Notes under the pieces: generated by a model
What the model was told of the DNA's origin: nothing
Databases searched by the model: none
What the model saw: only the letters and a program-made list of their open reading frames with translations
Source: Posidonia oceanica
Taxonomy: Eukaryota > Streptophyta > Magnoliopsida > Alismatales > Posidoniaceae
Reading direction: 5' to 3'
NCBI GenBank assembly: GCA_037176725.1
Contig: JAZBRS010000039.1
Span: 29,796,001-29,860,000, forward strand
DNA: 64,000 bases
In this document: positions 46,384 through 55,086 of the stretch, piece after piece
Layout of the letters: each line of letters starts with the position of its first letter
Position numbering within the stretch: position 1 is the stretch's first letter
Program-made: the position numbers and the translations under genes

Positions 46384-47465
46384 GAAAAAAAACGATAAGG
46401 TGACGGGCTTATCGTCCGGATAGTTTACGGTCCTATCAACCGGGAGTGACAGTTTACGGTCCTGTCAACCGGAGCAGTTGTGAGTGATAGTTACTGGATA
46501 TCAGCCGTATAACATGGTTGTGGGTGATAGTTTAGGAGTATCAGCCTAACGACAGTTTACGGTCCTGTCAACCGGTGGATAGTTTACAGACCTATCAACT
46601 GGAGGATAGTTTACAGACCTATCAACTGGAACCCACAAACCATGAGTGATAGTTACTGGATATCAGCCGTATAACGCAATGCCGGATAGTTTACAGTCTA
46701 TCATCTGGAACGACAGTTTACGGTCCTGTCAACCGGCGGATAGTTTACAGTCCTATCAACTGGTGGATAGTTTACAGTCCTATCAACTGGAAACAGCATT
46801 GCGAGGGACAGTTACTGGATGTCAGCCATATAACATCATTGCGCGTGGTAGTTTACAGTCCTACCAACTGGTGGATAGTTTACAGACCTATCAACTGGAG
46901 CGACAGTTTACGGTCCTGTCAACCGGCGGATAGTTTACAGACCTATCAACTGGAAACGCGCAATGATGAGGGATAGTTACTGGATATCAGCCGTATAATG
47001 CAATTGCGGGTGATAGTTTAGGAGTATCAGCCTAACGACAGTTTACGGTCCTGTCAACCGGTGGATAGTTTACAGACCTATCAACTGGAGGATAGTTTAC
47101 AGTCCTATCAACTGGAAACCGCAATTGCAAGGGACAGTTACTGGATGTCAGCCGTATAACGTAATTGCACGCGGTAGTTTACAGTCCTACCAACTGGAGC
47201 GACAGTTTACGGTCCTGTCAACCGGTGGATAGTTTACAGACCTATCAACTGGAAAAGTGCAATTACGAGGGACAGTTACTGGATGTCAGCCGTATAACAC
47301 AACTGCGGGCCAACCATGGATCGGCCAGAAGATAGTTTAGGTTATCAGCCTGAGAGTGATTGATTGTTGATAGTTTCGGATATCAGCCTAGCACGAGTTT
47401 GATAGATTGATAGTTTCGGATATCAGCCTAGCACGAGTGATTGATTGATTGATAAGAGGGGGCAA
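46384..47465 (-). other. Array of five nested-hairpin modules
   Basis: Five modules in a row each have an outer inverted repeat of their own. The arm pairs start at 46,514/46,632, 46,676/46,796 (GCAATGC/GCATTGC), 46,834/46,957 (CATCATTGCGCG/CGCGCAATGATG), 46,999/47,119 (TGCAATTGCGG/CCGCAATTGCA) and 47,161/47,257 (GTAATTGCAC/GTGCAATTAC). Inside each arm pair lie three to four mini-hairpins with 5-bp stems: GATAG/CTATC, GACAG/CTGTC or GGTAG/CTACC, with loop TTTACRGWC. Linkers of about 31 bp carry another hairpin, GATA-gttactgga-TATC or GACA-gttactgga-TGTC. A lead hairpin CGATAAG/CTTATCG lies at 46,392. No coding frame explains the pattern. Confidence 0.85.
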
Positions 47466-47507
47466 GATCATGATGAGAATGATAAGATATCGGACTTATC
47501 GGCCGGC

Positions 47508-48090
47508 AAAGAGGGGATGAGGTAATGATGAGAAGTTGATCTAAAGAGGGGGTGAGATCATGATGAGAAATTAATCTAAAGAGGGGATGAGGTCATGATG
47601 AGAAGTTAAGCTAAAGAGGGGACGAGATCATGATGAGAAATTAAGCTAAAGAGGGGATGAGATAATGATGAGAAATTAAGCTAAAGAGGGGATGAGATAA
47701 TGATGAGAAATTAAGCTAAATAGGGGATGAGATAATGATGAGAGGTTAAGCTAAAGAGGGGATGAGATCATGATGAGAAATTAAGCTAAAGAGGGGATGA
47801 GATCATGATGAGAAATTAAGCTAAAGAGGGGGATGAGATCATGATGAGAAATTAAGCTAAAGAGGGAGATGAGATCATGATGAGAAATTAAGCTAAAGAG
47901 GGGGATGAGATCATGATGAGAAATTAAGCTAAAGAGGGGATGAGATAATGATGAGAGGTTAAGCTAAAGAGGGGATGAGATCATGATGAGAAATTAAGCT
48001 AAAGAGGGGATGAGATCATGATGAGAAATTAAGCTAAAGAGGGAGATGAGATCATGATGAGGAATTAAGCTAAAGAGGGGATGAGGGAAT
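47508..48090. repeat. 35-bp tandem array, about 17 copies
   Basis: The unit is GAGGGGATGAGATCATGATG plus AGAAATTAAGCTAAA, sometimes with one extra base in the G-run. Variants (ATAATGATGAGAGG at copies 7 and 13) recur six units apart, pointing to duplication of blocks. It is flanked on both sides by GATAAG-atatcgga-CTTATC-type hairpins (47,482; 48,090; 48,150). Confidence 0.9.
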
Positions 48091-48284
48091 GATGAGAATG
48101 ATAAGATATCGGACGTATCGGCCGGCAAAGAAGGGGTAAGGGAATGATGAGAATGATAAGATATCGGACTTATCGGCCGGCAAAGAAGGGGTAAGGGAAT
48201 GATGAGAAGAAACCATCCCTATGACGCCAGGAACGTCATAGGGGAAAGGGGGAGAGAATGATACCGTGGGGCGATCAAAAGATG

Positions 48285-48311
48285 CCCCTGGTGTCGGGAT
48301 GACACCAGGGG
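48285..48311 (-). promoter_or_regulatory. Terminator-like hairpin, element 2 copy 1
   Basis: CCCCTGGTGTC/GACACCAGGGG is a perfect 11-bp stem. Compared with element 1 a T-A pair has become G-C on both sides, a compensated change. In sense direction it is followed by CATC and four T residues. Confidence 0.65.
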
Positions 48312-48612
48312 TTGGCCAGCGCGTCCATGGCATCGAAAGCAGAGAGTGATGACAAGAGTGTCGTGCTTGTCAGACGAGTAGTTTGGGGTACCAGCCCGCA
48401 AGGGATTCAGCTGAGGGCGATCAGCTGGGGACTCAGCTGGGGTGACCAGCCGAGAAGAGTGTTAGGTTGACGGACCTTTCGCCGAGCAGTTTGGGGTGCC
48501 AGCCCGCGGGGATGATGATCCAGCTGGGGCGACCAACTGGGGACTCAACTGGGGATGACCAACCGAGAAGAGGACTCAGCTGGGGATGATACCACCGGGC
48601 GACCAAAAGATG

Positions 48613-48639
48613 CCCCTAGTATCAGGATGATACCAGGGG
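48613..48639 (-). promoter_or_regulatory. Terminator-like hairpin, element 2 copy 2
   Basis: CCCCTAGTATCA/TGATACCAGGGG has one change, which is a G-T wobble on the sense (minus) strand. It is followed by CATC and four T residues. Confidence 0.6.
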
Positions 48640-49137
48640 ATGGTCGGTACGCCCCTGGCATCAGGATGCAAGGACAGATAGGCGAGTGGATGGATGATAG
48701 GTTGACGGACCTTTCGCCGGGCAGTTTGGGGTGCCAGCCCACGAGGGACTCAGCTGAGGATGAACAGCTGAGGAGGATAACAGGTTGACGGACCTTTCGC
48801 CGGGCAGTTTGGGGTGCCAGCCCGTAGAGGATGGTGGTCCAGCTGGGGGCGACCAACTGGGGATGCCGGACAGCGGAGCTGAGTGTCGCGGGCCTGCAGA
48901 TGCTCTGGGCTCCGGATTGGGTGCTGAGGACTTCGCCGCGCTGAGATGTCTGCAAGTCTGATTAGAGGGCCCAAGATAATGATGATGATGATATGCAATG
49001 CAGCAAAGAGTCTTGATGTGCAAGCAAAAAGCAGAAACAGTTTTTATTGATATGATCTTGATAAGTACAATGCCTGAGGCAGGCCAGAAAAGCACAGCAC
49101 AAATTGAAAGAAGACCACATGATGGTCGCACAAGGGC

Positions 49138-50475
49138 CTAGTCAACCCGGGCCTTCTTCGGCTGCCTGGAGTCGGGGAACAAGGGGCCGCCTGGCGGGAC
49201 TTCAGTGATTGGCCAGAGCTGTCGGACTTCCGCTTCATAATCAGAAGTGCATCCAGTACCTCTCACGGCTGCAACGTCTGTAGATTGGACCCCATGCTGC
49301 ATCAGACTAGCAAGCTTCTTGGTTGGGGCAGTGGTGCTGAGAGGATAAGTCTGTAGAAGCTCGGGCGCTGTACTGTCGATGAAGGCGCCCTGCTGGAAGC
49401 CGAACTGGCGCATGACCCTGATTGGATGGTACTCTACGCCTGCTGTGAAGCCTGGAAGAATGATCAGCCGCGTGTCACGCGCGCTGAAGAAGATTGTGAA
49501 TGGCTCTGCTGCGGAGGGAATGATGCGCCAGATCACAGCGTCGTTAGTCAATGCTGACAGCCTCTCGTATTCGTCTTTGACGCTCTTGTCTGCTCTGGTA
49601 CGGGCGCTACTGCAGTAGGCTTCAAAAGCATGCGCTTGAGGGCGCAGGAAGTCCATTTCTAAGTGCGCGATCAGCCAGACTTGTATAAGTGCTCCGCAAC
49701 CGTGGAAGTGGCGGCAACGATGAGAAATGCGGTCCAGCCCGCGATAAGTCTCTGCCAAGACAACTGGTGCCAGATCTATATGCTGGGTCACCACAGCTAA
49801 TGCAATCTCTGCAACCTCGATGGCCACTGTCAGTCGGCCATGAGTAAAGATTAGTTCGCCCAGAAAGCGGATGACGAATCCTCGGAGCCACAGCTCATCT
49901 CCGAGGTCAGTACGCTTGTTCAAGATTTCATCAAAGTGTGCAAGGCGAAGCATAGGCTCTTGTCCACTGGTGCAGATTAGCTTTTGTTGGCAGGCTTGAG
50001 TGGAGAGTCCAGTCAGTTGGTTCAGGACTCGGAGATATCCGTCGCGCCTCATGAAGACAGGCGGCCCCAAGATCTTTGAAAAGCCGCAGATCCAACGCAC
50101 CTCTTCCAGTGTAGGTGTCAGCTCAGTCTTGTTGAAACGGAAGACATGATGCGCCGGCTTCCAGAATCTCGCGGCGGCACACAGAAGGTGGCGGCTGACC
50201 TCCACATCAGCAGCCTTTAGCAGCTTAGTTGGTATGCCCCACAGGCGCAACTTTTCACAGTCTTGTAGAGTGAGCCTGCTGATCCATTCTCGCAGGGTTT
50301 CCGAGCAGTGTGCGGGAGTCAACAGAGTAGGAAAACCCATTGCACTGGTTGCAGAAGACAGGCTGATTGCTGCAAGGCTTGAGGTACCTGCTATCAATAA
50401 ATAGTCAGATCTCGCAGGCATATAATCTTTGACAACAAGCAGAAGCTGAGACTGAAAGTGTAGTTCCATATGCAT
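49138..50475 (-). CDS. Extra ORF of element 2, PMD-like, up to 445 aa
   Basis: A single open frame runs without a stop to TAG at 49,138. ATG codons lie at 50,475, 50,469 and 50,340. The last gives MGFPTLLTP and would follow a possible acceptor TTGATAGCAG, so the true start is uncertain. FNKTELTPTLEEVRWICGF near residue 115 and RVMRQFGFQQG near residue 366 recall PMD and related (DUF7745-like) plant proteins; the latter phrase also occurs, broken, in the PMD pseudogene at 9,155. It lies downstream of integrase, same strand, in the slot where Tat elements are known to carry extra ORFs. Its role in the element is unknown. Being intact while gag-pol has four stops is notable. Confidence 0.7.
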   Translation of the reverse strand: MHMELHFQSQLLLVVKDYMPARSDYLLIAGTSSLAAISLSSATSAMGFPTLLTPAHCSETLREWISRLTLQDCEKLRLWGIPTKLLKAADVEVSRHLLCAAARFWKPAHHVFRFNKTELTPTLEEVRWICGFSKILGPPVFMRRDGYLRVLNQLTGLSTQACQQKLICTSGQEPMLRLAHFDEILNKRTDLGDELWLRGFVIRFLGELIFTHGRLTVAIEVAEIALAVVTQHIDLAPVVLAETYRGLDRISHRCRHFHGCGALIQVWLIAHLEMDFLRPQAHAFEAYCSSARTRADKSVKDEYERLSALTNDAVIWRIIPSAAEPFTIFFSARDTRLIILPGFTAGVEYHPIRVMRQFGFQQGAFIDSTAPELLQTYPLSTTAPTKKLASLMQHGVQSTDVAAVRGTGCTSDYEAEVRQLWPITEVPPGGPLFPDSRQPKKARVD

Positions 50476-51873
50476 TCAGCAGTTGATAACAGAACATAGC
50501 AGTTAAGCACAAGTGAATAAAGGGAATTGGCAGCAGTCCGGTGAAAAGCGGGGGCGAGGGCCGGCAGGGGATGTGGACTGGCGCAGCTTGAGTGTCGCCG
50601 ATGTGCCTCTGTTGGGGAAGAGTACTGTCTCAGGGCCTGAGCGTGTTGCAGAGCGGAGGGATTGGCGGAAGGGGAAAGGAAAGAAGGAAGATGCATGAAT
50701 GCAAGATGCTAGTGATATGCTTATGTGGATGAATATTATTGGATGACTAAGTATGTTTGAATGGATGGATATGCTTGGGTGGATGCTTGAATGCCCTCAG
50801 CGTACGGAGTGCTTTGGTGCCTGCTGCAGAGGAAGGGAGTGGTCCTTGACTCACTGGGCCCTACTCAGACTCTCGGCTTATTGGTGGCGCTCCGGAACAG
50901 GTCGTTGGCATTATATAGGTGGTGATGTGGTGAGGACAGGCTACTGGCTGCACTCTCAGGACCTACACCTATTCTTTCAGCTCTCTCTTTTTTTTTGAAA
51001 GGTTTCTCCCTCATAGGTATGCAGTCTTTCTCTGCCCCTAGCTGGGAGAAGGTATGTGTTTGCTCTTGGGAGGATGTGGTAGACCCCCTTTGCAGGCTTG
51101 ACATGCTGGGGATCTCTTAGTAAAGTATGGGGGATAACGGTGCCTGTGCTTTTCGGGCTACCTTTGCCCTTTTTCTTCTTCTCTTTTTCTTGTTTTGCTT
51201 GCTTTTCTCCTTTTTTGTTTTTGTTTTTGTTCTATCTCTTTTTTCTCTTTTTTTTTTTTTGATTTCTCTCTTTTTTTTTTTTTTGTTTTTTTTTTTTAGG
51301 CTTTTGCTATCCCCATTCTGGTGGCAAAAGAAGGGTGCTTGAAATGTAATGGATTCAGATTTTGGGTTTGCTGTGTGATGGGTGGAAGGAGCAGGGTTAG
51401 ACTGCACACCCCTATCTCTAGGGCCGGCTTCTGTCTTCGTCTTCTGTCCCTTTGAGGAGCCCAAATCTAGATGTCTATTCTCACTTTTTTTCAAGCTCAC
51501 ATCCTAACATTTTTTCTCCCTCAGAGGTGTATGTCCTTGTGAGATTGGGCAGTTCGCCCGTCCTAATTGGTGGTGGCTCCCTCACTTGCTAAGTCATCTA
51601 AGTAGTGCCTGGTGAGGCAGGGTGACTCTTTCCAGAGCAGGCAAGCACTTCCGGTTGTCATCACCGGGCTCAAGATGCAATGCTTGAGAGAATGACGATG
51701 ATGATTTGAATAGGGATGCAAGAGTTGAAAGGATGACGATGATGATTTGAAACAGAGAGTCGCAAGAGTTGAAAGAATGACGATTATGATTTGAAAGGAG
51801 ATGAAGCAAGAAGGCGAGAATGAAAATGCAAGTGTAGGTGGGAGAAGGGCATCTGCAACGGGGCCGCTTTCGG
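50476..51873 (-). other. Spacer between integrase and the extra ORF, with pyrimidine tract
   Basis: It is non-coding. On the plus strand 51,165-51,300 is almost pure pyrimidine, with long T-runs (a long purine tract on the sense strand). This could be a secondary polypurine primer or simply slippage-grown DNA. Short ATGA repeats lie at 51,690-51,800. Confidence 0.5.
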
Positions 51874-53622
51874 CTACTGATAGTACTTCTTCAGATAGCA
51901 GAGGTTGACGGGCTCAGACTGCTCGACCTGGTCCATATCTTCAAGGGTTACAGCACCTCCCGAAAAGATCTGCTTGACTACAAAGGGGCCACGCCAATTG
52001 GGTCGGAATTTCCCTCGACCGTCCGGCAAGTGAATGGCGCGCAAGACAAGGTCCCCTGGCTGGAAGCTTCTGGGCTGGACCTTCTTCAAGAATGCTCTGG
52101 CCATCCGCTTCTGATAGCAGTGAGCGTTGTGCATGGCATGCAATCTGCGCTCATCAATCAAGTTCAGTTGGATGCAGCGGTCTTCGACCCATTCTGCTTC
52201 TTCCAACTCAGCTTCCCGCAGGATCCGCAGAGAGGGGATCTCTACTTCAACAGGTAACACCGCTTCCATGCCGTACACCAGAGAGTACGGGGTGGCTCCT
52301 GTAGAGGTCCGGATTGATGTCCTGTACGCCCAGAGCGCGTACGGGAGCTTGTCGTGCCAATCCTTGTGGATTTCTGCCATTTTCTTCAGAATCTTGACAA
52401 TGTTCTTGTTTGCAGACTCCACTGCTCCGTTCATCTGAGGCCGATAAGGCGAGGATCGATGGTGCTTGATTCTGAGACTTTGCAGGTATTCTTCGATCCT
52501 TTTGGCAATGAAGTTTGAGCCGTTATCAGAGATGACAGAGTATGGGACCCCATATCGGGCAACAATATTGTTTCTGATAAATTTTTCTGTTGCCGCGGCA
52601 GTGACTGTCTTGTAAGAGGCTGCTTCCACCCACTTGGTAAAGTAATCGATCGCTACCAGAATGTAACGATGACCATTTGAAGCAGCAGGGTGGATGGCGC
52701 CAATGACATCGATCCCCCAGGTGGAGAAAGGCCATGGCGAGGACATGTTGTGCAGCTGATGTGGAGGGGCCTTGATGAAGTTACCATGAATCTGACAGTT
52801 GTGGCATCTACGCACGAACCGGCAGCAGTCGGCTTCCATGGTCTGCCAAAAATAACCTTGCAGCATGATCTTCTTGGCTAGGAGAACGCCGTTCATGTGC
52901 GGGCCACAGGTCCCCGCATGCACTTGAAGCATCAGCGTGTCAGCCTCTGATTTGTTCAGGCAGCGCAGTAGCATCTGATTGTATGACCTTCTGTATAGCT
53001 GCCCGGCCCCTAACACATACTTTGACGCCAGACGCGCCAAAGTTCTCTTGTCTGCTGCCGTGGTATCAGGAGGAAAGTTACCAGACTCTAGGAAAGATTT
53101 TATGTCCTGATACCAGGGCTGCCCCTGTGCAGGATCCGCTTCTTCTATGCTCATGCAGTATGCAGGCTGTTCAATGCGAGTGACTGATACATCCACAGTG
53201 CTGTCTTCTGATATAGTGAGCCAGGATGCCAGAGTTGCTAGTGCGTCTGCATACGCGTTCTTTGCTCTGTTCAGGTATGTGAAGCGGATGCTCTTGAATT
53301 CTTCCATCAACCTCAGCAGGTGTTCGTGATACGGCACAAGCTTGGGATCTTTTGTCTTCCATTCGCCGTTCACTTGAGAAATTACCAGCATGGCATCGCC
53401 GTGCACATGCAGCTTCTGCGCCTCATGCTCGAGGGCGACTTTCAACCCCAGGATGCATGCTTCATACTCTGCTTCGTTGTTTGTGCAGGTGAAAGTCAGC
53501 TTCCTCGCGAAAGGAGTCATCTGTCCTTGGGGCGTGGCCAGCACTGCGCCTACGCCTCGGCCCTTCTTGTTGACTGCACCATCAAAGTAGAGCTGCCATT
53601 CCTCTGCTTCTTCAGGATTTTT
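51874..53622 (-). CDS. Second RNase H and integrase of element 2
   Basis: RNase H: the full Asp-Glu-Asp-Asp set is present in LYFDGAVN, TNNEAEYEA, HGDAMLV and NAYADALA. This extra RNase H is a mark of the Tat lineage. Integrase: the zinc-binding HAGTCGPH and CHNC; then the DDE triad in WGIDVIGAI, VISDNGSNF and NGAVESANK, with 35 residues before the Glu in the usual way; and a C-terminal GPF module (NWRGPFVV). It ends with KKYYQ at TAG 51,874, the natural end. No chromodomain is seen. Confidence 0.9.
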   Translation of the reverse strand, partial: KNPEEAEEWQLYFDGAVNKKGRGVGAVLATPQGQMTPFARKLTFTCTNNEAEYEACILGLKVALEHEAQKLHVHGDAMLVISQVNGEWKTKDPKLVPYHEHLLRLMEEFKSIRFTYLNRAKNAYADALATLASWLTISEDSTVDVSVTRIEQPAYCMSIEEADPAQGQPWYQDIKSFLESGNFPPDTTAADKRTLARLASKYVLGAGQLYRRSYNQMLLRCLNKSEADTLMLQVHAGTCGPHMNGVLLAKKIMLQGYFWQTMEADCCRFVRRCHNCQIHGNFIKAPPHQLHNMSSPWPFSTWGIDVIGAIHPAASNGHRYILVAIDYFTKWVEAASYKTVTAAATEKFIRNNIVARYGVPYSVISDNGSNFIAKRIEEYLQSLRIKHHRSSPYRPQMNGAVESANKNIVKILKKMAEIHKDWHDKLPYALWAYRTSIRTSTGATPYSLVYGMEAVLPVEVEIPSLRILREAELEEAEWVEDRCIQLNLIDERRLHAMHNAHCYQKRMARAFLKKVQPRSFQPGDLVLRAIHLPDGRGKFRPNWRGPFVVKQIFSGGAVTLEDMDQVEQSEPVNLCYLKKYYQ

Positions 53623-55086
53623 CTACTCAGAGTCCTCCATTGCAAAGAGAATGTCTTCATCAGGGAACTGCGTCTGGAGGGGCTGGTATTCAGGCAGAGG
53701 GAGGTCAGCAAGATGGTCTGCCATTGCTTGACCCTTCATGGATTTCTGTGTGACGAAGGTGATGTCGTACTGAGACAATAACACCTGCCACTTAGCACAT
53801 CTGCCCACCATGGCCGGCTTCTGGAAGAGGAATTTGATGGGATCGTGCCGGCATAAGAGCTGCACTGGGTATGCCATCATGTAGTGTCTCAGCTTCTGTG
53901 CAGCCCAGACAAGTGACAAGCAAGTCTTCTCTAGTGTTGTGTACTTGGCTTCACATTCATTAAATTTCTTGCTCAGGTAGTAGATGGCACGCTCCTTCCT
54001 ACCAGATTCGTCATGTTGGCCCAAGACGGCGCCCATGGAATGCTGCGTGGTAGAAAGGTAGAGAAGTAAAGGTCTCCCCGGCGTAGGCGGGACCAGGACA
54101 GGAGGCTTGATCAACAGCTGCTTGATCTTGGCAAATGCAGCCTGACACTCCTCGCTCCAGTGAATCTGCGCATTCTTCTTTAAGAGCTTGAATATGGGTT
54201 CGCAGATGGGCGTAAGCTGTGCAATGAAGCGACTGATAAATTGTAAACGCCCAAGCAGACTTCTGACTTCTTTTTCAGTTCTAAGGGGTGGCATGTCCAC
54301 GATGGCTTGTGCTTTCAATGGGTCCACCTCAATCCCCCTTTGGCTAACAATGTAGCCGAGCAATTTGCCAGAAGACACCCCGAATACGCACTTCTTGGGA
54401 TTCAGGCGCAGCTTGTACTTCCGTAGACGGTCAAAGAGCTTTCTGAGACAGGCAAGATGATCCTCGGGCTCTTTGGTTTTGGCGATCATATCGTCTACAT
54501 AGACCTCCACTTCTTGGTGCATGAGGTCGTGGAATAATGCAATCATGGCCCTCTGATAGGTTGCACCAGCATTTTTTAGGCCGAACGGCATGACTTGGTA
54601 GCAGAAGACTCCCCAAGGGGTGATGAATGAGGTCTTTTCCATGTCCTCTTCTGCCATTTTGATCTGATTGTATCCAGAAAAGCCGTCCATGAAGGAGAGC
54701 ATTTTGTGGCCCGCTGTATTGTCGACTAGGACGTCAATGTGGGGCAATGGAAAGTCGTCCTTGGGACTTGCCTTGTTCAGGTCCCTATAGTCGATGCAGA
54801 TCCGGATTCGGCCATCTTTCTTGGGCACAGGTACAATGTTTGCCAGCCATTCAGGATAAAGAACGACCTTCAGAAAGTTGACTCCAAGCTGCTTCATTAT
54901 CTCTTCTTTGATCATGAGCAGCCACTGCGGTCGCCATCTTCTCAATTTCTGCTTTACTGGCTTGGCATCCGGATTTAAGGGCAGATTGTGCACCACTATC
55001 TCTATGTCAAGGCCGACCATATCTTCATAACTCCAGGCGAAGACATCCGCATATTCTTTCAGGAATGCGATGAATTCTGCTCGAAC
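53623..55086 (-). CDS. Reverse transcriptase and degenerate RNase H of element 2
   Basis: After EYADVFAWSYEDM come the RT motifs VPKKDGRIRICIDYRDLN, LSFMDGFSGYNQI, MPFGLKNAGATYQR and the catalytic YVDDMI, then LGYIVSQRGI and EKEVRSLLGRLQFISRFI. The following RNase H domain has LLLYLSTTQHSMGAVL where active enzymes carry TDAS, so its first Asp is missing. This is known for Tat elements, which have a second RNase H. It would copy the element RNA into DNA. The segment ends at TAG 53,623. Confidence 0.9.
   Translation of the reverse strand, partial: VRAEFIAFLKEYADVFAWSYEDMVGLDIEIVVHNLPLNPDAKPVKQKLRRWRPQWLLMIKEEIMKQLGVNFLKVVLYPEWLANIVPVPKKDGRIRICIDYRDLNKASPKDDFPLPHIDVLVDNTAGHKMLSFMDGFSGYNQIKMAEEDMEKTSFITPWGVFCYQVMPFGLKNAGATYQRAMIALFHDLMHQEVEVYVDDMIAKTKEPEDHLACLRKLFDRLRKYKLRLNPKKCVFGVSSGKLLGYIVSQRGIEVDPLKAQAIVDMPPLRTEKEVRSLLGRLQFISRFIAQLTPICEPIFKLLKKNAQIHWSEECQAAFAKIKQLLIKPPVLVPPTPGRPLLLYLSTTQHSMGAVLGQHDESGRKERAIYYLSKKFNECEAKYTTLEKTCLSLVWAAQKLRHYMMAYPVQLLCRHDPIKFLFQKPAMVGRCAKWQVLLSQYDITFVTQKSMKGQAMADHLADLPLPEYQPLQTQFPDEDILFAMEDSE

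Larger units (their letters stand above)
48091..48860 (-). other. Second hairpin region of element 2
   Basis: It contains the paired mini-hairpins in the element 1 style (GAGCAGTTTGGGGTGCCAGC at 48,483 and repeats near 48,718 and 48,801), GGCGACCAACTGGGGA phrases, and the two terminator-like hairpins at 48,285 and 48,613. No gene is present. Confidence 0.65.

Noticed and set aside
47508..48090. CRISPR-like regular array
   Set aside because: Units are contiguous, without unique spacers, and the context is a plant retrotransposon. It is a minisatellite.
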